From J029 sp964482495 (GTDB taxonomy: Bacteria > Planctomycetota > UBA1135): a stretch of DNA of 64,000 bases. The stretch is taken from assembly GCA_964482495.1 (NCBI GenBank), contig CAYZXS010000002.1, positions 62,001-126,000 on the forward strand, read 5' to 3'. Each line of letters starts with the position of its first letter. Position 1 is the stretch's first letter. Both the position numbers and the translations under genes were made by a program. Of this stretch, positions 8,493-15,366 are shown in pieces. The notes beneath the pieces are model-generated. The model searched no databases and was not told where the DNA came from. It saw nothing but the letters and a program-made list of their open reading frames with translations.

Positions 8493-9260
8493 TCAGTACA
8501 GGTGCTCCTCGGTGAGGACGTGGTACTGGTCGACGGCGCGGAGCAGCAGGTCGCTCATGCTCTCGCGGAAGGCGCAGCACTCGAACTTGCAGCCCTTGGC
8601 GCGGACGGCGTCGGCGACGTCGGCGAAGACGCCGTTGCCGCTGACGGCGATGATGACGTCGACCTTCTCGGCGACGCGCAGCATGTCCATGGCGATGCCG
8701 AGCTCCCACTCGGCCTTGCGGGAGCCGTCCATGCGCTCGATGACCTCGCGCTTCTTGACCTCGAAGCCGCAGTAGCGCAGGTGGTCGAGGAAGCTGACCT
8801 GGTCGATGCCTTCGCGGTCGATGACGTAGGCGATCGCCCGGCCGAGCCGCCGGCTGCGCACGCACTGGCGTAGCATCTTGGCGTAGGACAGGTTGCGGCC
8901 GTAGGTCTTCTTCGCCGAGTGGTACATGTTCTGCACGTCGATGAAGACCGCCACCCGCTGGCGCTTGAGGAAGCCGCCGGGCGAGGCGTAGCCGCCGTTG
9001 CTCGGAAGCTCACCCGTGGCGGGGTTGAGGTTCAGCTGACGCCGCAGGCGCCAGACCTCGTCCTTCATGTCGAGGTACTTGTCCTCGAGCTCTTCACGCT
9101 CGAGATCCTCGATGCCCTCGTTCTGGTCGATCGTGGGGTGATCGCCGGAACCGGGCGGGGTGGAGGAGCCAGGGCCGCCCGCGGGGAAGGCCGGCTGGGT
9201 CGCACTCGGCGCGGCTTCCGGAGCGGTCGGCTCCGGCGGAATGATGTCAGTGTCGGACAT
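8493..9260 (-). CDS. NYN-domain (LabA/PIN-like) protein with altered acidic residues
   Basis: A 255-residue protein. Residues 1-50 are Pro/Ala/Gly-rich and disordered. Residues 50-78 form a charged coiled coil. Residues 101-240 are a NYN domain: AVFIDVQNMYHS with Asp108 and Asn111, then KAEWELGIAMDML with Glu184 and Asp192, then VSGNGVFADV at 206-215. Classical members read SGDGDF at the last site; here Asn209 and Val211 replace the acidic residues, so the RNase centre may be weakened. NYN proteins act as ribonucleases or RNA-binding factors. The ATG at 9260 was chosen because the upstream in-frame extension runs into the inverted repeat and promoter. The start has no clear Shine-Dalgarno. 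Confidence 0.85.
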   Translation of the reverse strand: MSDTDIIPPEPTAPEAAPSATQPAFPAGGPGSSTPPGSGDHPTIDQNEGIEDLEREELEDKYLDMKDEVWRLRRQLNLNPATGELPSNGGYASPGGFLKRQRVAVFIDVQNMYHSAKKTYGRNLSYAKMLRQCVRSRRLGRAIAYVIDREGIDQVSFLDHLRYCGFEVKKREVIERMDGSRKAEWELGIAMDMLRVAEKVDVIIAVSGNGVFADVADAVRAKGCKFECCAFRESMSDLLLRAVDQYHVLTEEHLY

Positions 9261-9310
9261 GGTGATGCTGGGGTTAAACGCCACCGATGGGGGAAGGTGG
9301 TGACGGTCCT

Positions 9311-9349
9311 TTCTTGCCCATACATACCGGGGCAAGAACCCTCATTATA
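9311..9349 (-). promoter_or_regulatory. promoter of the NYN gene with an operator-like inverted repeat
   Basis: On the minus strand a perfect TATAAT lies at 9349-9344. Just downstream, TTCTTGCCC and GGGCAAGAA (9311-9319 and 9330-9338) form a perfect 9-bp inverted repeat with a 10-nt centre, covering the expected transcript start. It could be a repressor operator or a hairpin at the mRNA 5' end. The leader to the ATG is about 75 nt. Confidence 0.55.
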
Positions 9350-9363
9350 GGTCAATAGGCCGC

Positions 9364-9380
9364 GGAAACCCTCGGTTTCC
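9364..9380. terminator. small hairpin between the exonuclease stop and the NYN promoter
   Basis: GGAAACC and GGTTTCC (9364-9370 and 9374-9380) pair around a 3-nt loop, 10 bp after the exonuclease stop codon on the minus strand. No U tract follows, so termination activity is uncertain. Confidence 0.35.
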
Positions 9381-9389
9381 GACCGATCC

Positions 9390-10226
9390 TCAGCCTCGCG
9401 GCCGGCGCCTCACGACGGCCGGCAGGGCGTCCGGGCAGGGGTGCGCCTGGACCACCTTGTCGAGCCTATAGGACTTGTAGAAGTAGTCATGGTGGCAAAG
9501 GGCTTCCATGACCAGGGAGTTGCCGCGGCGGAAGAAGAAGCGCGGGCTGACCCGGAGCGGGATCACCCGCTGGTCCCGCATCATGTAGTGGATATCCACA
9601 ACTTCGTGACGATCTGCCGCCTCCCGCAACACCTGGCGCTTGGCGTTCAGGCGCGGCGGATCCGGGGCGTAGCTCGACAGCGGCCGCCCCCGGCCGAAGG
9701 CGCCCTCCTCGTTCTCCTCCGGCGCCGTGTCCAGCAGGTGCAGCAGCAAGTGGTAGGCGTGGCTGGCGTCGTCCAGGGCCCGGTGGTGCTGCGCCGGCGG
9801 CAGGCCGAGGTTCTGGACCAAGTTCACCAGCGAGTAGGAGGGCTGCCGCAGCAGCCGGCGCGCCCCGCGGAGGGTGCAGAGGACCCGGTTCCCGGGCGGC
9901 TCGAGCCCGAGCCGCAGGCACTCGGCGGCGATCATCGCCGCGTCGAAGGAGGCGTTGTGGGCCACCAGCGGCCGGTCCCCGCACCACTCGAGGAAGCGCG
10001 GCAGGACCGCGGCGGCGCTCTCCTCGTCGGCGACGTCGTCGTCGGTGATGCCGTGGACCCGGATGACCTCGGGCGGGATCGGGCACTCCGGGAAGACCAG
10101 CGCCTCGAAGCGCTCGACGACGGTGCGGCCGCGGACCCGCAGGGCGCCGATCTCGACCAGGCGGGCGCCGGGAGGAGCGCCGGTGGTCTCGGTGTCGAAG
10201 ACGACGAAATCCCGCGGGAAGGCCAT
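9390..10226 (-). CDS. DEDDh 3'-5' exonuclease with a C-terminal WYL-like domain
   Basis: A 278-residue protein. The first 165 residues are a DnaQ-like exonuclease: Asp11 and Glu13 in FDTETTG, Asp95 in HNASFDAAM, and His148/Asp153 in HRALDDASH, a complete DEDDh set. From about 195 onward a second domain reads RQVLREAADRHEVVDIHYM, IPLRVSPRFFFRRGNSLVM and KSYRLDKVV, the pattern of a WYL ligand-binding domain. Such exonucleases proofread or trim 3' ends; WYL domains usually sense nucleic-acid or nucleotide ligands in regulators. The gene follows the YhhQ-type gene by 10 bp and is the last of a five-gene minus-strand operon. Confidence 0.88.
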   Translation of the reverse strand: MAFPRDFVVFDTETTGAPPGARLVEIGALRVRGRTVVERFEALVFPECPIPPEVIRVHGITDDDVADEESAAAVLPRFLEWCGDRPLVAHNASFDAAMIAAECLRLGLEPPGNRVLCTLRGARRLLRQPSYSLVNLVQNLGLPPAQHHRALDDASHAYHLLLHLLDTAPEENEEGAFGRGRPLSSYAPDPPRLNAKRQVLREAADRHEVVDIHYMMRDQRVIPLRVSPRFFFRRGNSLVMEALCHHDYFYKSYRLDKVVQAHPCPDALPAVVRRRPRG

Positions 10227-10236
10227 CCCCCGCAGT

Positions 10237-10938
10237 CTACTCGCTGGCGCCGCCGGCCGGCCCGTCCAGGTGCCGCTTCAGCAGGTGGGCGCCGGCGTAG
10301 AACAGCGGCGTGTCCGCCAGCGCCACCAAGGCCTTGAACAGCCACAGGTCGAGGATCGTGGCCACGATCTGCTCCGCTGGCCAGACGCCCGCGAACAGCA
10401 CCAGCACCACTAGGGTGGAGTCCAGGAACTGCGAGAAGACGGTGGAGGCGTTGTTGCGCAGCCACAGGTGGCGGCCGCCGGTCAGCCGCTTCCAGAAGTG
10501 GAAGACCCGGATGTCGACGAGCTGCGCCGCCAGGTAGGCCGTCATGGACGCGGCGATCACCCGCCAGGCGTTGTGGAAGACCTGGTCGTAGGCGGCGTCG
10601 CTGACCGGCGAGTCCGCCAGGGCCGGGAATTGCGCCCCGAGCCAGAGCACGAACAGCACGAACAGCGACACCACGAAGCCGGTGCGCACCACCTGGTTGG
10701 CGCGGCGCTGGCCGTAGACCTCGGAAAGCAGATCGGTGACCAGGAAGGTCACCGGATAGGCCAAGGCGCCAGCCGAGAGCACGAAGCTCTTGAAGCCCAA
10801 GTCCACGGTCAGGAACTTGTTCGCGACCAGGTTGCAAACCACCAGCGAGCCCAGGAAGAGCCCCGCCAGCAGCAGGAAGGCGGCGTCGGCGCGCTCGCGC
10901 CGCGGGTCTACTTCGCCGGATAGGTGGCCTTCACCCAC
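10237..10938 (-). CDS. YhhQ-type queuosine-precursor transporter (DUF165/VUT family)
   Basis: About 233 residues with six or so membrane segments. Family landmarks are LVVCNLVANKF near the N-terminus, AYPVTFLVTDLLSEVYG, and AAQLVDIRVFHFWK followed by RNNASTVFSQFLDS. Family members import queuosine precursors across the inner membrane. No ATG or TTG lies near the expected start. The frame is open upstream, and a GTG at 10938 (within the end of the preceding gene, overlap 31 bp) is the best choice; a GTG at 10947 is also possible. It belongs to the operon running from 13617 down to 9390. Confidence 0.85.
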   Translation of the reverse strand: MGEGHLSGEVDPRRERADAAFLLLAGLFLGSLVVCNLVANKFLTVDLGFKSFVLSAGALAYPVTFLVTDLLSEVYGQRRANQVVRTGFVVSLFVLFVLWLGAQFPALADSPVSDAAYDQVFHNAWRVIAASMTAYLAAQLVDIRVFHFWKRLTGGRHLWLRNNASTVFSQFLDSTLVVLVLFAGVWPAEQIVATILDLWLFKALVALADTPLFYAGAHLLKRHLDGPAGGASE

Positions 10939-12098
10939 TCCTTCCACTCTGCCTCGGCCTTGGCCAAGGTCCAGCCGAAGTGCTCCTTGAAGCCGTTCCG
11001 CTGCGCCTCGTCCATCTTCCTCCCGTCCGGGAAGCCCTTCTCGTCGCGCCGTGTCTTCAGCGCCGTCAGCCAGGCGCCGAAGGCCTCCGGCTTGTGCTGG
11101 ATCAGGAAGTCGATCTTGGACCAGGAGATCAGGTGGTCCTGGAAGTCGATCTCGGCCAGCGAGTTCTTGCGGACCAGCTGGGCGAAGCTGGAGCCGCGGC
11201 CCTTCAGGACCAGCTTGCGGACCTCGGCCTCCCAGTTGTCGGTGGACTTGCCGACGTTGATGTTGCCCTCGATGGAGCAGAAGGTGTTGAAGCGGCCGTC
11301 GAAGTCGCGCTCGGTCCAGTGGCCGACCCCGGCGTAGATCCACACCGGCATCTCATAGCTGTAGTGCATGTAGCCGTTCAGCATGTTGTGGCCGACGTTG
11401 TGCATGACCACCGCGGCGACGTGCTTGTCGTGGTGGATGTCCTCGGTCTCCATGTTGAGCCCGAACCACAGCGAGCTGCGGTCGACGTTGTTCCAGCACT
11501 GCGGCTTCAGGTAGCCGAGCCCCCAGGTGTTGCGCATGTACTCGCGGTAGGGGCTGGCGTCCTCGAACACCATGACCTCGTACTTCTCCTTCATCCCCAT
11601 GTAGCGGCCGATGCCGCGCATCAGGTTCCGCTCGGGGTCGAGGAAGTCCTCCTCGGTGGTGCCCGCGATCTCCAGGAAGCGGGAGTAGGCGGCCTCGAGG
11701 CGCTCGCCGAGCAGGTGCACCCGGTACCAGGGGTCGAGCGAGCTCTGCTTGGGCTTGAGCCTCGGCCAGCGGTCGGCGATGGCCTCGAGCTCGGCGCGGT
11801 AGGCCTTGATCTCCTCGGTCGGGATCTTCCACTTCGGGAAGTCGCCCAGGATCCGGAAGTGCTCGGTCTCGAGCAGCGTCGGCTTCCAGACCCCCTCGTC
11901 GGCGATCGCCTGGCTGTTGGTGCGGCCGAAGGGGAAGGGCCCGTGGTGCATGCCGTTGGCGGCCAGGACCTCGGGGTCGTGGTCGCAGACGCTGCAGCGG
12001 TCCTTGCGGCGCTTGGGGCGCTCGCCCTGGGCCGGCAGCTCCGGCGCCAGCACCAGCGCCGCGAACCCGAGCAGGAAGAGGCGGCTCCAGCCGCTCAA
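10908..12098 (-). CDS. secreted peptidase-MA-like protein with a degenerate zinc motif
   Basis: A 396-residue protein with a signal peptide (LFLLGFAALVLAPELPAQG). After the signal comes a CxxC pair (Cys35, Cys38). The body resembles peptidase-MA/DUF1570-type gluzincins: a strand-rich N-terminal part, then at 231-240 VMHNVGHNML, where HExxH would be expected. His233 and His237 are kept, but the catalytic Glu is Val or Asn, depending on alignment. A distal Glu (Glu263 in HWTERDF) could complete a metal site. It is therefore probably a metal-binding non-protease; this is an inference. It begins with TTG in a 4-bp overlap with the HEAT gene. Confidence 0.75.
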   Translation of the reverse strand: MSGWSRLFLLGFAALVLAPELPAQGERPKRRKDRCSVCDHDPEVLAANGMHHGPFPFGRTNSQAIADEGVWKPTLLETEHFRILGDFPKWKIPTEEIKAYRAELEAIADRWPRLKPKQSSLDPWYRVHLLGERLEAAYSRFLEIAGTTEEDFLDPERNLMRGIGRYMGMKEKYEVMVFEDASPYREYMRNTWGLGYLKPQCWNNVDRSSLWFGLNMETEDIHHDKHVAAVVMHNVGHNMLNGYMHYSYEMPVWIYAGVGHWTERDFDGRFNTFCSIEGNINVGKSTDNWEAEVRKLVLKGRGSSFAQLVRKNSLAEIDFQDHLISWSKIDFLIQHKPEAFGAWLTALKTRRDEKGFPDGRKMDEAQRNGFKEHFGWTLAKAEAEWKEWVKATYPAK

Positions 12099-12955
12099 AT
12101 CTTGGCCTCCCAGCTGCGGCTGAGCTCGATGATCTGCATCACGGAGGCGGTGTCGACCAGGTCCTCGCCGCTGATCGCCTGGCAGGCGTTGATGGCGGCC
12201 AGCTTGATGACGTTGTCCGGGTCCCGCAGCACCGGCTTCAGGCCGGCGAGCTGGGTCGGGCCGCCGACCAGCTCGAACAGGCGCAGGGCAGCCAGCTTGT
12301 CCGCGCGGCCCTTGGCGGCCCGGATCAGGCCTGCGGCCTGGACCGACAGCGGGCCGCGCTCGATCTTGGCGAAGTCCGCGCGCAGCCGGTCGCGGTTCTC
12401 GCCCCAGTCGTCGGCGGTCGCGGCGAGCAGCGCCGGCAGGCCGCGGTCGTCCTCGCGCCAGGCCAGGCCGCGGGCGGCCTCGTAGGCCTCGCGGCCGCCC
12501 GCGGGCGCCCCCTCCAGCCGGGCGGCGAGCAGGGCGCCGGCGTCCTCGCGGCGGCTGTCGGCGATCCGCCGGACCAGGTAGACCCTGGCCTCGGGGGCGG
12601 TCTTCTTGCCGACCTCCTTCCAGGCCAGGTCGAGGTCGGCGTCCTCCAGCACGCCGTCGAGCACCGCGACCAGGTAGGGCAGGCGCTTGGCGTCGACCTT
12701 GCTCCAGTAGGCGATCGCCGCCGGGACCACGGCCGCGCCTTCCGCGATCAGGGAGTCGCGAGCGGCCTCGGCGGTCGGCAGCTTCTTCGACTTGCGGACC
12801 TCGTAGAGCCAGCCCTCGACCTTCTTCTTGGCCGGGCCCTTGAGCTTGGGGAAGGCGCGCTTCTCGGCCTTCTTCGGCGCCTCGGCGGCGGGCGGGTCCT
12901 GCGGCGGAGCCAGCAGCGGTGCGGCGGGGAGAGCGAGCAGGAGGGCGGCGATCAT
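12095..12955 (-). CDS. secreted HEAT-repeat-like protein
   Basis: A 286-residue protein with a signal peptide (MIAALLLALPAAPLLAPPQ) and a Lys/Pro-rich linker (residues 22-45). The rest is helical pairs of the HEAT/PBS type, for example YLVAVLDGVLEDADLDLAW, GLPALLAATADDW and VIKLAAINACQAISG. These usually bind partner proteins. It starts in an ATGA overlap with the parvulin-like gene and overlaps the next gene by 4 bp, so the operon is translationally coupled. The long frame upstream of 12955 is open only because of GC bias and was excluded. No enzymatic motif is visible. Confidence 0.8.
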   Translation of the reverse strand: MIAALLLALPAAPLLAPPQDPPAAEAPKKAEKRAFPKLKGPAKKKVEGWLYEVRKSKKLPTAEAARDSLIAEGAAVVPAAIAYWSKVDAKRLPYLVAVLDGVLEDADLDLAWKEVGKKTAPEARVYLVRRIADSRREDAGALLAARLEGAPAGGREAYEAARGLAWREDDRGLPALLAATADDWGENRDRLRADFAKIERGPLSVQAAGLIRAAKGRADKLAALRLFELVGGPTQLAGLKPVLRDPDNVIKLAAINACQAISGEDLVDTASVMQIIELSRSWEAKI

Positions 12956-13617
12956 GAGGACTCCGCGGCCACGCGGCCGTTCCGGAAGTGGAAGGGGAGG
13001 CGCCGGATGCGCTCCGGCGAGCCTCCCAGGGGCAGTGTATTCCAAGCCTGGCGGGCGCGCTCCCGGGCCGCGTCGTCGCCCACGGGGAAGCGCAGGCGGA
13101 TCAGGGTGACGCTGGCGCGGTTCCGCGGGCCCTCGCCGCGCTCCTCGAGCCGCAGCACCTCCCAGCCGTGGACCGTCATCACCGGCCCGGTCCACTCGCC
13201 GGGCTCGAGCGCGGCGAGGGCGGCCGCCGTCCGGCCGCTGCGCAGCTCGAAGGGGCTGGGGGCGGAGGGGCCCTCGACGATCGCCTTCTCGGGATCCAGC
13301 TGGCGCTCCCGGGCCAGGTCGGCGAAGTCCTCCCCGGCGGCCACCCGGCCGGCCCAGCGCTCGGCCTCGGCCCGGGCCGCGGCGCTCTGGTCGGCGAATT
13401 CGCCGTGGAGCAGCCAGGCGGGCCCGAATCCGCCGTTCAGGATGTGCCAAGTCAGGGAATCTTCGCCCCACTGGGGAAAACTCCCCTTCATCTCCTGGAC
13501 CGCGGTGTCGATAGCTACACCAGGAATCCAAGCGTCTCCGAGGGCGATTCCGTCCCGCTCGCCGCTACAGGCGGCGAGCAGGGGCGGGAGGGTCAAGAGG
13601 AGGGTGGCCGTTCTCAC
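12952..13617 (-). CDS. parvulin-like (PpiC/SurA type) lipoprotein
   Basis: A 221-residue protein starting with GTG, with signal LLLTLPPLLAAC (lipobox LAAC, Cys17). Residues 85-175 follow the parvulin pattern: AAGEDFADLARERQLDPEKA, a Gly/Pro-containing loop, AALAALEPGEWTGPVMTVHGWEVLRLEERG. Parvulins isomerise peptidyl-prolyl bonds and assist outer-membrane or periplasmic folding. The short insert and the missing extended SurA N-domain make it a compact form. It is the first gene of a five-gene operon and faces a larger SurA-like gene across 65 bp, so two folding factors share a promoter region. Confidence 0.75.
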   Translation of the reverse strand: MRTATLLLTLPPLLAACSGERDGIALGDAWIPGVAIDTAVQEMKGSFPQWGEDSLTWHILNGGFGPAWLLHGEFADQSAAARAEAERWAGRVAAGEDFADLARERQLDPEKAIVEGPSAPSPFELRSGRTAAALAALEPGEWTGPVMTVHGWEVLRLEERGEGPRNRASVTLIRLRFPVGDDAARERARQAWNTLPLGGSPERIRRLPFHFRNGRVAAESS

Positions 13618-13625
13618 GGAATGCC

Positions 13626-13655
13626 ATTATCGGTTCTGCGGAAGCTCCGTAGAAT
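13626..13655. promoter_or_regulatory. divergent promoter region between two folding-factor genes
   Basis: On the minus strand GATAAT (13631-13626) ends 8 nt before the GTG at 13617, suggesting a leaderless mRNA. On the plus strand TAGAAT (13650-13655) lies 27 nt before the ATG at 13683. No good -35 boxes are visible in either direction. Confidence 0.4.
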
Positions 13656-13682
13656 GTTGCGCTTCCCTGGTTTCGAGAAAGC

Positions 13683-15341
13683 ATGTCGACCCGCATCCTC
13701 CACCATTTCGCCGCCGCCCTGCTGGGCGGAATCGCTCTCCTCAGCGGCCCCGCTGCCGCTGCCGCCCCTCAGGGCGTCGACCTCGGGATCTCCGCTGAGC
13801 AGGCGGCCCAGGTCGGCCCCGAAGGCATCCGCTACGACGAAGACGTCAAGCGCGCCCTGATCTTCTCAGCCGGCTCCCAGCTGCTGATGCAGTCCACGGT
13901 CCAGGCCCTGATCGAGGGCGAGGTCGAGCGCCGCCGCGCCGCTGGCATCGACGTCTCGCACTGCGTGGTCGACGAGGCCACCATCGACGCCCGGATCGCG
14001 GCCCTGATGAAGGCCTTCACCGAGAAGAACCCCGGCGTGGACTTCTGGAACACGGTCGAGGCCATGGGCAACACCCGCGAGACCTACCGCGAGGAGATCT
14101 CCCGGATGATCCTGGTCGACCAGCTGTTCTTCCCGGCTGACCCCGCCAAGTGGCCCATGGACCTGCTGCAGGAGATCTTCGGGCCGCCCGAGGCCGAAGA
14201 CGGCGCCGACGCCGCGGAAGCGGCCGAGGGGGAGGAGGGCGGCTTCGCCGCCGCGCCCCAGGCCCAGGACATGATGACCCAGTCGGTCATGCCGACCTAC
14301 GAGGAGGCCAAGAAGGCCTTCGAGGCCGGCGAGCCCTTCGAGGTCGGCGGCTTCGTCGCCCAGTACATCCTGCGCCCGGGCGTCATGCGCTGGCTCATGG
14401 AGAAGGCCGAGATCGTCGAGCCCTTCGAGGGCCTGCCCGCCGGCGTCGCCCTGCGGGTGAACGGCAAGGACTTCACCACTGACGCGCTGCTGGCGAAGAT
14501 CGAGCCGCTGGTCGGCCCCGTCGAGCTCGAGCGTTCGCGGATGCTGGTGGACGTGCTCTGGAGGGTCCAGGGCGCGCTGGCCGCCAAGGGCGCCCTCTTG
14601 AGCGTCGAGCAGTGCCAGGAGCGGATCGCCGCCGAGCGCAAGGAGTACGAGGGCTCGGTGATCGGCTACGAGCAGATGCAGCTGCAGTTCCTCGGCTTCC
14701 CGTCGATGGAGGTCTTCCACCGCATCTTCCGGCTGCGGCAGTCCTACAAGGACCTGATGGGTGAGATCACCCCCGAGCAGTTCTCTGCCCACATCGCGGC
14801 CCGGGAGAGCTTCCTCGCCCAAGGCAAGGCCGACGCCGAGGTCATCTACTTCGCCGCCCGCGACATGAGCAACGGCACCTACGCCAAGGAGGGCGACCCC
14901 TTCGGCGAGGCCAAGGCCCGCGCCGACAAGGCCGCCTCCGAGCTCGCCGCCGGCGCCGACTGGGCCACGGTGCTGCTCAAGTACTGCGACCTGCCCGAGG
15001 CCTTCCCCGGTTCGCAGCCCGGCATGCCGGCGCCTAACCGCGGCCGCTTCGGCGCCATGCCGCGCAACCAGGTCCGCGACTTCCTGGGCGAGAACGACTA
15101 CTTCGACTTCCTCTACGGCATGTCCGTCGGCGACCTGGTCTTCTTCGACGCCGAGCCGGGCACGATCTACGGCCCGGTCATGGGCCCGACCGGCTGGTGC
15201 ATCTACAAGCTGAACCGCCGGGTGCCGCCGGAGACCGCCCTGGACTTCGCCAACAACCCGCGTCATCAGTACCTGGTGAACGACGACCTCCTGAACGTGC
15301 GCTTCTTCGGCTTCGTCGACGAAGTGATGGCGTCCGAGTAA
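13683..15341 (+). CDS. secreted SurA-like protein with a C-terminal parvulin-like domain
   Basis: A 552-residue protein with a signal peptide (cleavage near AAAAPQG). Residues 50-165 are helical and SurA_N-like, including LIEGEVERRRAAGIDVS and NTRETYREEISRMILVDQLFF. An acidic Ala/Glu linker sits around 170-195. A second helical block follows (about 205-395). Residues 405-545 are parvulin-like: AEVIYFAARDMSN, ASELAAGADWATVLLKYCD, NRGRFGAMPRNQVRD, MSVGDLVFFDAEPGTIYGPV, GWCIYKLNRR. It would act as a periplasmic chaperone/isomerase. It is divergent from the parvulin-like lipoprotein operon and 25 bp upstream of the ABC exporter gene. Confidence 0.75.
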   Translation: MSTRILHHFAAALLGGIALLSGPAAAAAPQGVDLGISAEQAAQVGPEGIRYDEDVKRALIFSAGSQLLMQSTVQALIEGEVERRRAAGIDVSHCVVDEATIDARIAALMKAFTEKNPGVDFWNTVEAMGNTRETYREEISRMILVDQLFFPADPAKWPMDLLQEIFGPPEAEDGADAAEAAEGEEGGFAAAPQAQDMMTQSVMPTYEEAKKAFEAGEPFEVGGFVAQYILRPGVMRWLMEKAEIVEPFEGLPAGVALRVNGKDFTTDALLAKIEPLVGPVELERSRMLVDVLWRVQGALAAKGALLSVEQCQERIAAERKEYEGSVIGYEQMQLQFLGFPSMEVFHRIFRLRQSYKDLMGEITPEQFSAHIAARESFLAQGKADAEVIYFAARDMSNGTYAKEGDPFGEAKARADKAASELAAGADWATVLLKYCDLPEAFPGSQPGMPAPNRGRFGAMPRNQVRDFLGENDYFDFLYGMSVGDLVFFDAEPGTIYGPVMGPTGWCIYKLNRRVPPETALDFANNPRHQYLVNDDLLNVRFFGFVDEVMASE

Positions 15342-15366
15342 GGCGCAGGCGACAATCGCCCGGGCT

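Noticed and set aside
9261..9335. Longer N-terminus of the NYN protein starting at 9335
   Set aside because: It would be translated through the inverted repeat near the transcript start, and its sequence (MPRYVWARKD...) does not resemble a domain. The ATG at 9260 is more likely.
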